NCBI GenBank assembly: GCA_002900555.1
Contig: MUGD01000040.1
Coordinates: forward strand, 1 to 16,556
Direction: 5' to 3'
DNA length: 16,556 bases
Source: Thermoplasmata archaeon M9B2D
GTDB lineage: Archaea; Thermoplasmatota; E2; DHVEG-1
Numbering within the stretch: the first letter of the stretch is position 1; every line of letters starts with the position of its first letter. Positions 7,067 through 12,926 of this stretch are shown piece by piece. The translations under genes were made by a program, and so were the position numbers. The notes beneath the pieces are model-generated. The model saw nothing but the letters and a program-made list of their open reading frames with translations. It was not told where the DNA came from and did no database searches.

Positions 7067-8236
7067 TTATAGTTTTATTGTAAGAGTTGGATAAACATAC
7101 TTTAAAAATAATGTAACAAATGCTGCGAAGAGAACCACAAAGGAAAATGCAAGAAAAATTGTATGATAATTTGAATATTCGATGCTATATCCTACAATAA
7201 TGGGCGATAAACTACTAATGATTATGACTAATGTTGTATACATACCCATTCGTGATCCACGGCTTTTTACAGGCCATCTATTAAGAAGATACACTGATCT
7301 GATAGGGGCAAACGCTGAAACCGTTGCGACTAACATCGCACCAATCGCTAACATATAAGATGTTGTGGCATATGCTAAAAGAAAACACGAAAATGAGGCA
7401 AGGAATAAAAGTATGAGAATTAATGTTTTTTTACTAATGTAATCAGAAAGATACCCGAATAATGGACGGATAAATAATCCTGCAACAAACACTAATGAAA
7501 AAATCATTACAGCAATCGCTTCGTTTATATCTTTCCCTTCAATAAGATACAATGGTAAAAATGAGATAAGGCCAAACCAACAAAATGACATAACAATGTT
7601 AAAAACTAAAAATAATATAACCTTTCTATCTCTCAGAATGATAATACCGTTTTTTATGCCTTCTTTTTTTGATTGATTTTCAGAGTTTCTTTCAGCTCCT
7701 GCCCGTAAAAAGAGCATAGCTAATATTAGACTAATTATTGCCCATAGAAAAACAAGTATTCTCCATCCAAACTCATTAATAAATGGAAGAATAAAAACTG
7801 GTGAAATTCCTGCAAGTGATCCTATGGCAGATTGAATGCCAAATATTTTTCCACGTTTTTTTGTGAACCGAATTGATATGAGTTTTAAGCTGGCATTATA
7901 AAACCCCCCGAAACCGATTCCCATCAAGATCAAGGCGAGTAAAAATAATACATAATTTTGTAAAAAACTTAAAAGGAAAAAGGCAAACGCAAATATGAAA
8001 ATACTTAAATTTAGTACTAGTTTTCCACCCTTTTCATCAACTAAAATCCCTGAAGGAAATTGTATGAGTCCATAAAACAACCAGAAAAGCGTCATTCCTA
8101 ATCCTAACTGTACATGATTTATCTTAAGGCCATCTTCGATATTTCCACTAAGAGCTGGCACTAAAAGTCTTCCAGCATACATGAAAAATGTTGTTATAGT
8201 TATGTAGAGGAAAAATATTTTTTTATCCCATTTCAT
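7067..8236 (-). CDS. MFS transporter, 12 membrane segments
   Basis: The 389-residue protein has the hydrophobicity pattern of a major facilitator: two blocks of about six helices around a charged central loop (about residues 180-198, RAGAERNSENQSKKEG). The loop between helices 2 and 3 has a motif-A-like GILVDEKGGK, and the second half repeats it as FGYLSDYISKK. GIGFGGFYNASLKLIS in helix 4 and the following FTKKRGKIFG are typical of the nitrate/sugar-phosphate-like MFS branch, but the substrate cannot be read from the sequence. It probably works as a proton-coupled symporter or exporter. The gene lies on the AT-rich side of the tRNA-Thr boundary, downstream of and on the same strand as a small ribbon-helix-helix regulator. 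Confidence 0.85.
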   Translation of the reverse strand: MKWDKKIFFLYITITTFFMYAGRLLVPALSGNIEDGLKINHVQLGLGMTLFWLFYGLIQFPSGILVDEKGGKLVLNLSIFIFAFAFFLLSFLQNYVLFLLALILMGIGFGGFYNASLKLISIRFTKKRGKIFGIQSAIGSLAGISPVFILPFINEFGWRILVFLWAIISLILAMLFLRAGAERNSENQSKKEGIKNGIIILRDRKVILFLVFNIVMSFCWFGLISFLPLYLIEGKDINEAIAVMIFSLVFVAGLFIRPLFGYLSDYISKKTLILILLFLASFSCFLLAYATTSYMLAIGAMLVATVSAFAPIRSVYLLNRWPVKSRGSRMGMYTTLVIIISSLSPIIVGYSIEYSNYHTIFLAFSFVVLFAAFVTLFLKYVYPTLTIKL

Positions 8237-8262
8237 ATGTAGGAGCGGGGTAATAAAGGCAT

Positions 8263-8273
8263 ATTATAAAAAA
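8263..8273 (-). promoter_or_regulatory. TATA box of the MFS gene
   Basis: Read on the minus strand, TTTTTTATAAT is centred about 31 bases before the ATG at 8236. The transcript would then have a leader of only a few bases. Confidence 0.5.
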
Positions 8274-8400
8274 CCTTGGATTTTGAGGATTTTGTAAACG
8301 TTTTATAATATAATAAATGATAAAAAAACTAATAGAAATCACTAATTAAATCTGAATTTTTACTATTGATAATTTTAGTGATCATGCAGAATGTGATAAA

Positions 8401-8535
8401 TTATTTACTTTCCATCTCTTCTATTTTTCGTAATATATATGAAACTTCTCTTGAGATGGATCTATAATTTTTTAATGCTCTTTCCCTTAATTTTTTTTCA
8501 TCATCGACACTTAGGCTAATCGTTATCTTTCCCAT
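8401..8535 (-). CDS. Small ribbon-helix-helix DNA-binding protein
   Basis: This 44-residue gene encodes MGKITISLSVDDEKKLRERA followed by LKNYRSISREVSYILRKIEE. The pattern is the CopG/Arc ribbon-helix-helix fold: a beta-strand with alternating small or polar residues (KITISLSV, 3-10), helix A (about 11-22), a turn, and helix B (about 27-41, SISREVSYILRKIEEM). RHH proteins dimerise through the strand, which enters the DNA major groove. GGAGGA lies at 8541-8546, five bases before the ATG, and an AT-rich TATA-like element at 8569-8579 gives a leader of about 12 bases. It is 165 bases upstream of the MFS gene on the same strand and may control it, itself, or the rightward genes. No toxin partner is visible next to it. 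Confidence 0.8.
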   Translation of the reverse strand: MGKITISLSVDDEKKLRERALKNYRSISREVSYILRKIEEMESK

Positions 8536-8554
8536 ATTGTTCCTCCTTTTTTCT

Positions 8555-8702
8555 GTATCAGTGTGTGATATTTAAAATAATTAATGACACATTTTTTACC
8601 ATAATCACTTAGCATGTTGCAGCTGATCGTATCAACATAAAAATTTAAGTTTTGAAAATGACGATTACAGTTTGGAAACGTGTTCACTTACACAGTATCA
8701 AC
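8555..8702. repeat. Three spaced GTATCA repeats upstream of the RHH gene
   Basis: GTATCA occurs at 8555-8560, 8629-8634 and 8695-8700, and the last two extend to GTATCAAC. All three lie within 150 bases of the RHH promoter, which makes them candidate operator half-sites for that regulator or another factor. The rest of this stretch holds no gene I can support. Confidence 0.35.
8569..8579 (-). promoter_or_regulatory. TATA box of the RHH gene
   Basis: On the minus strand TTATTTTAAAT/A runs through 8569-8579. The predicted start near 8547 lies just before the Shine-Dalgarno GGAGGA. Confidence 0.45.
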
Positions 8703-8713
8703 TTATACTATTT

Positions 8714-8733
8714 AATACTTTTTGAAAAGTATT
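8714..8733. promoter_or_regulatory. 20-bp palindrome, candidate operator
   Basis: AATACTTTT (8714-8722) and AAAAGTATT (8725-8733) are perfect 9-bp arms with a 2-base spacer. The palindrome sits directly upstream of a TATA-like sequence at 8738-8753, a usual place for a dimeric regulator to act. As RNA it would be an unstable, mostly A-U hairpin, so a DNA-level role is more plausible. Confidence 0.5.
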
Positions 8734-8737
8734 ATGT

Positions 8738-8753
8738 AGTATAATGTATATTT
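8738..8753 (+). promoter_or_regulatory. TATA-like promoter into the leader region
   Basis: GTATAATGTATATTTT has a predicted start near 8773. The first frame downstream (ATG 8777, 60 codons) is rich in N and K, has no recognisable family and overlaps an inverted repeat, so this promoter may make a long leader or a small RNA instead of a protein. Confidence 0.35.
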
Positions 8754-8835
8754 TTCGTAGTAATAAGTGGTAATTAATGATGGTGATTAATAAAAAAAGA
8801 AATGTTCATAAAAAAAACCAAACAAATAGGAGAGC

Positions 8836-8944
8836 GCCTTCATTCTATTTAATAAACACATCATTTGACAAACACAATCACAAAGAAGGCTGCAAACAAT
8901 ATGAAATGTATCCCATCCCTGCCTTTAACATTATTGCAGCCTTC
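8836..8944 (+). repeat. Inverted repeats with competing pairing
   Basis: GAAGGCTGCAA (8885-8895) is the exact reverse complement of TTGCAGCCTTC (8934-8944), with 38 bases between. GCCTTC at 8836-8841 can pair with the same GAAGGC, so the centre arm has two possible partners. The stems lie in the gap before the DUF3892-like gene. They could be an RNA switch in a leader, a small RNA, or a decayed mobile repeat. Confidence 0.4.
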
Positions 8945-8960
8945 CATTTTCCTCTTTAAT

Positions 8961-8975
8961 GATATATCACTTATA
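8961..8975 (+). promoter_or_regulatory. Promoter of the DUF3892-Hsp20 run
   Basis: The palindromic TGATATATCA (8960-8969) and the adjacent CTTATAGA supply TATA-like sequence 35-50 bases before GTG 9010. A start near 8992 would leave a short leader with GGAGGT at 8997-9002, seven bases before the GTG. Confidence 0.45.
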
Positions 8976-9009
8976 GAAAAAAACATATGAGTTACGGAGG
9001 TAATCATAA

Positions 9010-9315
9010 GTGGCGGAGTATTGGATAATAAATACAACAAGAGAAAACAACAAAATTAAAAATGTAAGAGCTTTTGTTAATACAATCGAGGGATTAATCA
9101 ATCCAATAAGATACACAAGAGAAGAAATCATAACCAGTATAGAAAAAGCAGGTAATCACTGGTATACAGCTGTTTTAAAAGAAAAAAGAGGGAATCAAAA
9201 TATCTGGGAACAAGGATCTGAAATTCATGTTATCAACATAGAGGATGAGAAATTTATCAGGACTGATAGAGATAACACGAAAAACGACCATTTTGACTAT
9301 CCATCAGCAATATAA
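9010..9315 (+). CDS. DUF3892-like small protein
   Basis: The 101-residue protein begins AEYWIINTTRENNKIKNVRA and ends with FIRTDRDNTKNDHFDYPSAI. The order of elements suggests the DUF3892 family: an N-terminal strand with a variable following segment, a helix TREEIITSIEKAGNHWYTAV, an acidic strand, and a closing xLRTDxDxxxxDxxxxLP-like block. No activity is known for that family, and its distribution includes phages and stress loci. The start is GTG, chosen because a strong GGAGGT precedes it at 8997-9002 and no ATG is suitably placed. It is the first gene of a plus-strand run leading into Hsp20, with a 29-base gap. Confidence 0.65.
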   Translation: MAEYWIINTTRENNKIKNVRAFVNTIEGLINPIRYTREEIITSIEKAGNHWYTAVLKEKRGNQNIWEQGSEIHVINIEDEKFIRTDRDNTKNDHFDYPSAI

Positions 9316-9344
9316 AAATAAATTCGAGAGGTGAAAAAAAAGAA

Positions 9345-9866
9345 ATGACTAAGAAAAAAGGAAAAAAAATTAATGTTAAAGTAGAAGACGAAGCTGATAT
9401 CATTGAACCATGGGGTCCATTTCGTGTACCAACACATCTGGAGAGTTTAATCCTTGATGATCCGTGGGTACATCCCTGGATGCAGAAACGAGGATGGCGA
9501 AACATCTGCTCGGGTCTTTTGTTTGGTAACAGAGTAAAAGAAGCACCAATTGATTTCAAAGAAACAAAGAAACAATACGAAATTTATGCTGAAATACCAG
9601 GTGTCTCAAAAGACAAGATAGAAGTACATGTTACTCCGCATAATTTAGCAATAAAAGGTACAGTTAAAATAGAGAACGAAAAAGAAGTTGAAGAATATAT
9701 CTGGAAAGAACGAGGATGTTCAACAATTGCACGAGCCATACATTTTCCAGATGAGGTAACACCAGATAATGCTAAAGCAGAATTAGAAGATGGTGTGCTA
9801 AAAGTGACAGTTCCAAAGAAAAGTATGAACTTGGAGGAAAAAGGAAAAAGAATTCTTATTAAATAG
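9345..9866 (+). CDS. hsp20: Hsp20/alpha-crystallin small heat-shock protein
   Basis: This is an ATP-independent holdase chaperone that binds unfolding proteins as a large oligomer. The 173 residues contain a charged and aromatic N-terminal arm (1-67, with WGPFRVP and DDPWVHPWMQKRGW), and the alpha-crystallin domain at about 68-158. The domain shows DFKETKKQYEIYAEIPGVSKD at its start (70-90), the strand KIEVHVTPHNLAIKG, and the signature AELEDGVLKVTVPK (145-158). The C-terminal I-L-I at 170-172 is the IxI oligomerisation motif. The long N-terminal arm before the domain is larger than in many archaeal Hsp20s. The start is supported by GAGGTGA about ten bases upstream. Confidence 0.9.
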   Translation: MTKKKGKKINVKVEDEADIIEPWGPFRVPTHLESLILDDPWVHPWMQKRGWRNICSGLLFGNRVKEAPIDFKETKKQYEIYAEIPGVSKDKIEVHVTPHNLAIKGTVKIENEKEVEEYIWKERGCSTIARAIHFPDEVTPDNAKAELEDGVLKVTVPKKSMNLEEKGKRILIK

Positions 9867-9907
9867 AATGAAATAGATATTTTCTAAAATTCTAAAACGG
9901 GTGAAAA

Positions 9908-10348
9908 ATGGTTTTTAAAAGGATTCTTCTACCAATAAATAAAATCGATATGCCGGTAAATATAATAAAAAAGACGATACAGTTGGCAAAACAGTTAAAA
10001 ATCAAAATAAAAGCCGTTTACGTACATAATACAACGTTTTATAGCGGAACCATACCTCCGAATCAAATATATTCTTATAGATATTACAACACTATTAATG
10101 TTCAGCAGAAGAAGAAAGCATATGCAGTTCTGAAAGAAATAAAAAAAATGGGTGAGAAAGAAAATATCGATATACAAACAATTCTCATTGAAGGAATACC
10201 TGAAAAAGAGGTTATCAATGAGGCAAAGAAAAATGATTTAATTATTTTGAATGACGAGGGAACGACGACACTGGATAGAATATTTTCAAGTAGTTTTTCT
10301 GAAAAAATATTGCATAATGTACCCTCAGCAGTATTATTAGTAAAATAG
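9908..10348 (+). CDS. Universal stress protein (UspA family), ATP motif degenerate
   Basis: The 146-residue protein has the Usp fold: KRILLPINKID at the first strand, helix NIIKKTIQLAKQLK, KIKAVYVHN, and the closing IPEKEVINEAKKNDLIILNDEG...SEKILHNVPSAVLLVK. ATP-binding Usps carry GxxGx9G(S/T) before the last helix. Here the region reads NDEGTTTLDRIFSSSFSEKI, with one glycine only and serines where the phosphate loop should be, so it probably belongs to the non-nucleotide-binding type or binds another ligand. GGGTG lies just upstream of the ATG. It follows Hsp20 by 41 bases in the same direction, which supports a stress-related transcription unit. Confidence 0.8.
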   Translation: MVFKRILLPINKIDMPVNIIKKTIQLAKQLKIKIKAVYVHNTTFYSGTIPPNQIYSYRYYNTINVQQKKKAYAVLKEIKKMGEKENIDIQTILIEGIPEKEVINEAKKNDLIILNDEGTTTLDRIFSSSFSEKILHNVPSAVLLVK

Positions 10349-10378
10349 AATATGCAACAAAAAGAAGAGAGTGGAAAA

Positions 10379-10546
10379 ATGTTGAAAAATTACGAATATA
10401 AAGATATCGAGATACATCTAATGGATGGAGAGAAAATAGAAACAAGAGCAAGCACCATAAACGAACTTGGTATTCATATTCAAACCAAAGATAATCATCA
10501 ATTTATACCCTGGACTGCTATTAAAAAAATAAAAAATACATTGTAA
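10379..10546 (+). CDS. Small beta-barrel protein of unknown function
   Basis: I do not recognise a named family. The 55 residues read as five short strands: YEYKDIEIHLMDGEKIETRA, then STINELGIHIQTKDN and QFIPWTAIKKIKN. A hydrophobic dG-containing strand pair, a 'neGIhI' strand and a final IPW..I..I is the pattern of small barrels such as Sm-like or SH3-like domains, which bind RNA or protein. ATG 10379 is preferred over the in-frame ATG 10352 because GAGAGTGG sits just before it, much like the sites before the two upstream genes, and because the extra nine residues are low-complexity. It closes the stress-type run after the Usp gene. Confidence 0.6.
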   Translation: MLKNYEYKDIEIHLMDGEKIETRASTINELGIHIQTKDNHQFIPWTAIKKIKNTL

Positions 10547-10550
10547 AAAA

Positions 10551-10560
10551 TTTTTTAAAA
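10551..10560 (+). promoter_or_regulatory. TATA-like element before the zinc-ribbon gene
   Basis: TTTTTTAAAA directly follows the small-barrel gene. It is centred about 36 bases before ATG 10592, leaving a leader of roughly ten bases. The T run may also end the upstream transcript. Confidence 0.4.
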
Positions 10561-10591
10561 GAAAATTACATTATATAGCTCTAATTGGGAT

Positions 10592-10741
10592 ATGATGAAA
10601 AAATTTCTTTGTCCAAAATGTGGAAAACATGCAATGATAAAAAAAGAAATGGGAACCAAGAAATATGTATTTATATGCTCTCAATGTGGATACAAACCTC
10701 GTATCCTTCTTAAAAAAGATAAAAAGAAAGACATTGTATAG
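10592..10741 (+). CDS. Zinc-ribbon microprotein
   Basis: This 49-residue frame reads MMKKFLCPKCGKHAMIKKEM followed by GTKKYVFICSQCGYKPRILL and a lysine-rich tail. The four cysteines C7, C10, C29 and C32 form two CxxC(G) knuckles 18 residues apart, a classic one-zinc ribbon like the N-terminal domain of archaeal TFS or RPB9. The basic tail KKDKKKDIV suggests contact with nucleic acid. No second domain follows, so it is not a complete transcript-cleavage factor. The second ATG, at 10595, is an equally possible start. It stands alone between the small-barrel gene and the GNAT gene with its own TATA-like sequence. Confidence 0.7.
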   Translation: MMKKFLCPKCGKHAMIKKEMGTKKYVFICSQCGYKPRILLKKDKKKDIV

Positions 10742-10861
10742 TAATCAATCACATATTTAACAGACGCTCTTTCTAAAAATAAAAAAATAGGATTTTTTCC
10801 TGTTTTTGAATGATGCCCCTTCGAAGTCAAAAAAAATCTAAAAAGAACAGCTGGTAATAAA

Positions 10862-11317
10862 ATGAAAATAGAAATAATACAAATTAAGCAAAACACGGAT
10901 TTTCCCAAGATCTTACCAAAAAAATTGTTTATAAATTTTTTATATACAAATCTCCAAAAATATCGAGATTCAAAAGAAGACATAACAAAATCAGTCGATT
11001 ATGCCTTTTCAAATGAAAAAGGAAAAGGCGGATTTTTACTTGCGGCTATCAAAAATGGAGTTGTATATGGAGAACTCGTAATAAACGATTCGGGAATGTC
11101 AGGATACATCCCAGAACACGTTCTGGTCTATATTGCGGTAAGTCCGAACCATCGCGGAAAAGGTATAGGAAAAAAATTAATACAAAAAGCAATAGAAATC
11201 TGCGAAGGAGACATTTCATTACATGTGGAATATGATAACCCTGCATTCAATATCTATAAAGATATAGGTTTTACAACAAAATACGCTGAAATGAGATATA
11301 AAAACAAAGGAACGTAA
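10862..11317 (+). CDS. GNAT-family N-acetyltransferase
   Basis: The 151-residue protein carries the acetyl-CoA-binding motif A of the GNAT fold: VLVYIAVSPNHRGKGIGKKL (about 96-115, with R-G-K-G-I-G gripping the pyrophosphate). The usual C-terminal NPAFNIYKDIGFTTKYAEMR block follows (about 127-146). Acceptor specificity cannot be read from the sequence; small amines, amino acids and protein N-termini are all possible. Its stop is 4 bases from the ATG of the racemase-family gene, so the two are almost certainly cotranscribed, and an amino-acid acceptor is therefore a sensible guess. Codon use is strongly A/T-rich, like the neighbours. Confidence 0.85.
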   Translation: MKIEIIQIKQNTDFPKILPKKLFINFLYTNLQKYRDSKEDITKSVDYAFSNEKGKGGFLLAAIKNGVVYGELVINDSGMSGYIPEHVLVYIAVSPNHRGKGIGKKLIQKAIEICEGDISLHVEYDNPAFNIYKDIGFTTKYAEMRYKNKGT

Positions 11318-11321
11318 TGAA

Positions 11322-12407
11322 ATGGCTACATTAAAAATTTTTACTAAAAATATTATCAATAATATTATAAAAATGAATGAGTTATGCAATAAATATAACA
11401 AAGAATGGACCTTGGTTACAAAAGTTCTGAGCGGGCATCAACCACTATTACAAAAAATATTACAACCAGATGTTTTACAAGAAACTCATTCCATTGGGGA
11501 CTCACGAATATCTAGCCTAAAAATAATTAAAAACATCAATCCAAAGCTAACGACGATGTATTTGAAACCTCCTTCTGCGATAAATATCAAAAATATCATA
11601 ACATATGCTGATATATCACTCAACACAGAGTTATCGACCATACAAAAATTAAATAATGAGGCGAAAAATCAGAAAAAAACTCACAAAGTAATTATTATGA
11701 TTGAAATGGGTGAGTTACGTGAAGGCGTTGTTCGTGAAAAATTCCTCGAGTTCTATTCAAAAATTTTTGATTTATCGAATATTGAAATCATCGGAATTGG
11801 AACAAATCTTGGATGTATGTACGGAGTAGAACCAACGTTTGATAAGCTTATTCAACTCTGTTTATATAAACAATTAATCGAAGTCAAATTTAAGAAAGAT
11901 CTTCATCTCGTCTCAGGTGGTAGCTCAATTACACTTCCGCTCATTGGTAAAGGAAAAGTTCCACGAGGAATTAATCATCTGAGAATCGGTCAAGCAATTT
12001 TTTTGGGAACTTCACCATTGACTAATAAAAAATTTTCAAATCTATCAACAAATACATTTGAATTTGATGCCCATATTGTAGAATTTAAACAAAAAGAAAT
12101 AACACCTGATGGAATAATTGGAGAAGGAAATGTTGGGCATGCAACGCTACATTCACCACTTGGTGAAGGTTATAAAGAATACAAAGCAGTTCTGGATTTT
12201 GGCGTAGTGGATGTGGATATCCATAACATCAAACCAAAAGATACAGAGGCACAATTTGTTGGAACGACATCGGAATTAACTGTATACAGTCTTGGGGGAA
12301 CCCCCAAGAAATATCAAACCGGCACAACACTACGTTTTTCACCAGATTACATGGCTGTAGCACGTTTGATGAATTCCAAATATATTGAAAAAGAAATTGT
12401 TAAATAA
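11322..12407 (+). CDS. Alanine/ornithine racemase-family PLP enzyme
   Basis: This is a fold-III PLP enzyme of the group that includes ornithine and lysine racemases (Orr type) rather than classical Alr. The 361 residues show the Orr-type landmarks in order: the PLP lysine K34 in WTLVTKVLSGH, GDSRISSLKII, IMIEMGELREGVV, GIGTNLGCMYGVEPT, VSGGSSITLPLIGKG, GINHLRIGQAIFLG, and the end block KYQTGTTLRFSPDYMAVARLM. All positions that define the family look intact, so it is probably active in interconverting L and D forms of an amino acid; ornithine, lysine or alanine are the main options. It follows the GNAT gene by 4 bases. Together they could make an N-acetylated or D-configured small molecule, which is an inference. 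Confidence 0.85.
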   Translation: MATLKIFTKNIINNIIKMNELCNKYNKEWTLVTKVLSGHQPLLQKILQPDVLQETHSIGDSRISSLKIIKNINPKLTTMYLKPPSAINIKNIITYADISLNTELSTIQKLNNEAKNQKKTHKVIIMIEMGELREGVVREKFLEFYSKIFDLSNIEIIGIGTNLGCMYGVEPTFDKLIQLCLYKQLIEVKFKKDLHLVSGGSSITLPLIGKGKVPRGINHLRIGQAIFLGTSPLTNKKFSNLSTNTFEFDAHIVEFKQKEITPDGIIGEGNVGHATLHSPLGEGYKEYKAVLDFGVVDVDIHNIKPKDTEAQFVGTTSELTVYSLGGTPKKYQTGTTLRFSPDYMAVARLMNSKYIEKEIVK

Positions 12408-12473
12408 AATATGCATCAGTATCTATCTGAAAAATTTACTTTGTATCTTCGCTTGCTCTTTACCAAAAAAACT

Positions 12474-12482
12474 AAATTATAG
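12474..12482 (+). promoter_or_regulatory. TATA box of the polyferredoxin-AOR operon
   Basis: AAATTATAG is centred about 38 bases before ATG 12516. The predicted start near 12505 falls at the Shine-Dalgarno GGGAG (12505-12509), so the leader is very short. Confidence 0.45.
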
Positions 12483-12515
12483 GTAAGACTACTGATTAAA
12501 TCACGGGAGTTGACT

Positions 12516-12926
12516 ATGAGATTAGCTGTTGTCGATACGGAAAGATGTATCGGTTGTCAGAGTTGTATGTTTGCTTGTTCACGAAGACAACATGAAGGGG
12601 GATTGGCTAGAAGTTGCCTTGGTGTGAAATCTATTGGCGGCATGGAACGTGGATTCATGGTAATAGTCTGTAGAGCCTGTTATGATCCACCTTGTGCGAA
12701 GACATGTCCGACAAATGCTCTTACCCCTCATGAAGGTGGGGGAGTAAAATTAGATATTACCAAATGTATTGGCTGTGGTCGTTGTAAGGATGCATGTATT
12801 ATTGGGGCAGTCTTTTGGAATGATGAGATAAATAAACCTATGATTTGTGTTCATTGCGGGTATTGTATCAAGTTCTGTCCTCATGGTGTATTAAAACTTG
12901 AAAAAACGAGAGAGGTTACATCATGA
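12516..12926 (+). CDS. Polyferredoxin with four [4Fe-4S] sites, electron-transfer subunit
   Basis: The 136-residue protein has 16 cysteines in four clusters: C11-C14-C17-C21, C52-C55-C60-C64, C84-C87-C90-C94 and C111-C114-C117-C121. This is the arrangement of DmsB/HybA-type electron-transfer subunits, with room for four [4Fe-4S] clusters. C34 is an additional cysteine. ATG 12516 is chosen over the in-frame TTG 12510 because of GGGAG six bases before it. Its stop overlaps the AOR start (ATGA), so the two products are probably made in equal amounts. By comparison with WOR5-type tungsten enzymes, which have a small polyferredoxin subunit, it likely carries electrons between the AOR active site and a soluble acceptor. 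Confidence 0.88.
   Translation: MRLAVVDTERCIGCQSCMFACSRRQHEGGLARSCLGVKSIGGMERGFMVIVCRACYDPPCAKTCPTNALTPHEGGGVKLDITKCIGCGRCKDACIIGAVFWNDEINKPMICVHCGYCIKFCPHGVLKLEKTREVTS

Noticed and set aside
8338..8382. ATCACTAA / TTAGTGAT inverted repeat between the MFS and RHH genes
   Set aside because: The 8-bp A/T-rich arms with a 29-base loop are weak and could be chance; there is no T run in the right place for a terminator.
8658..8744. 28-codon plus-strand frame starting MTITVWKRVHLH
   Set aside because: It overlaps the GTATCA repeat and the palindrome, has no Shine-Dalgarno, and resembles nothing known.
8777..8959. 60-codon plus-strand frame starting MMVINKKRNVHKK
   Set aside because: It lies at a plausible distance from a TATA-like box, but it has no Shine-Dalgarno, no recognisable pattern, an N/K-rich start typical of AT-rich non-coding DNA, and it runs through the inverted repeats. 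It is treated as leader or small-RNA sequence.
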